A stretch of DNA of 55,643 bases from Bacteroidota bacterium (GTDB lineage Bacteria > Bacteroidota > Bacteroidia > CAILMK01 > JAAYUY01), in the NCBI GenBank assembly GCA_018698135.1, contig JABINZ010000251.1, forward strand, positions 1-55,643, written 5' to 3'. Shown piece by piece: positions 55,258 through 55,643 of the stretch; position 1 is the stretch's first letter; each line of letters begins with the position of its first letter. A model generated the notes under the pieces. It worked only from the letters and a program-made list of their open reading frames with translations. It made no database searches and was not told where the DNA came from. The translations under genes and the position numbers were made by a program.

Positions 55258-55461
55258 ATGAAATTTGACATGGTTTCTCTTACAATTTACCACAACATCC
55301 ACTACGCCCTTCATCTTATCAGAGTGAAGGATTGTTACCACCACCACGGGAATACGAAACAAAATGAACCTACAAGATATGATAAAGAGTTGTTCACTGA
55401 TTTGAAAAAGGAAAGACACTATTTACAGTATATAGCACTGAATAACAACAAATTAGAATAA
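55258..55461 (+). CDS. Doubtful small ORF of unknown function
   Basis: From the ATG at 55258 this is 67 residues; the frame can be opened 60 bases earlier with a GTG. The protein has many His and Tyr ('YHNIHYALHLIRVKDCYHHH') and ends in charged helical sequence; I recognise nothing. It lies between two 10-bp inverted repeats in otherwise empty DNA and could be a chance frame or the remnant of a mobile element. Confidence 0.25.
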   Translation: MKFDMVSLTIYHNIHYALHLIRVKDCYHHHGNTKQNEPTRYDKELFTDLKKERHYLQYIALNNNKLE

Positions 55462-55475
55462 TAAACATATAAGTA

Positions 55476-55500
55476 GAATAAACAACATTATTGTTTATTC
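55476..55500. other. Perfect 10-bp inverted repeat downstream of the small ORF
   Basis: GAATAAACAA (55476-55485) and TTGTTTATTC (55491-55500) are perfect arms around a 5-base loop. No T tract follows, so it is either a weak 3' stem-loop or a protein-binding palindrome. Confidence 0.45.
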
Positions 55501-55643
55501 CTACGTTGGTGTTAATTAAAAGAATTTCAGGTGTTTATGAATGCGTTGGACGCACATTTTACTAAGTTTTCACCCTATTCAATGCGTGTTTTTTTACGTT
55601 ATGAAAGGCAATTGGATGGAATATAAGGTTCAAAGATATTTAA

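Noticed and set aside
54812-55643. tRNA or other structured RNA genes in the last gap
   Set aside because: I found no T-loop-like sequence or cloverleaf arms on either strand.

Overview
This AT-rich window comes from a member of the phylum Bacteroidota, most likely class Bacteroidia. The signs are type IX secretion (T9SS) sorting domains on several secreted proteins, the gliding/T9SS lipoprotein SprE/PorW, a bactofilin paired with an M23 peptidase, long-N-terminus AtpB, and repeated TAnnTTTG-type -7 promoter boxes. No rRNA, tRNA, CRISPR array, complete insertion sequence or prophage is visible. Almost all of it looks like stable chromosome.

Layout. 1-2.7 kb: a short AraC-type regulator, a T9SS cargo protein and hypoxanthine phosphoribosyltransferase. 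3.4-10.3 kb (minus): one long, tightly packed run of M23 peptidase, bactofilin, AtpZ-like, a small membrane protein and F-type ATP synthase subunits a, c, b, delta, alpha, gamma; beta and epsilon are not here. 10.4-21.0 kb (plus): SprE/PorW, a class A penicillin-binding protein, UvrC, an M48 lipoprotein, a small SpoIIAA/STAS-like protein, ThiL and a secreted PGRP-type amidase. 21.0-27.2 kb (minus): an exported helical protein, an S9 peptidase, and a YjbQ / outer-membrane protein / MFS exporter operon.

27.8-34.3 kb (minus) is the most distinctive part. It is a compact five-gene electron-transfer operon: a multi-pass membrane protein with cytochrome-b-like histidines, a membrane-anchored ferredoxin/FAD/NAD(P) oxidoreductase, a 20-haem lipoprotein, a 13-haem cytochrome and an outer-membrane beta-barrel. 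Upstream lie an FNR/CRP-like palindrome and a -7 box with no good -33 element. Together the genes could carry electrons between a cytoplasmic dinucleotide pool and the cell surface, probably under redox control.

34.4-43.6 kb: a small His-containing membrane protein, an SRAP DNA-protein crosslink protein, a secreted hypothetical, a GNAT acetyltransferase, an OmpA lipoprotein, a TonB-dependent receptor followed by a serine-hydrolase homologue that seems to lack its catalytic residues, a T9SS cargo protein and a U32 (TrhP-like) protein. 43.6-49.3 kb (minus): a tight operon of a T9SS type-B surface protein, YbeY, MnmG and an Ig-like lipoprotein. 49.3-54.8 kb (plus): a pseudouridine synthase, then nusA-infB without rimP, with a terminator-like hairpin just after the apparent nusA promoter. 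The last 0.8 kb has no convincing gene.

The clearest regulatory structures are the FNR-like site at 34.3 kb, the 18-bp hairpin between atpE and atpF, and the nusA leader hairpin.
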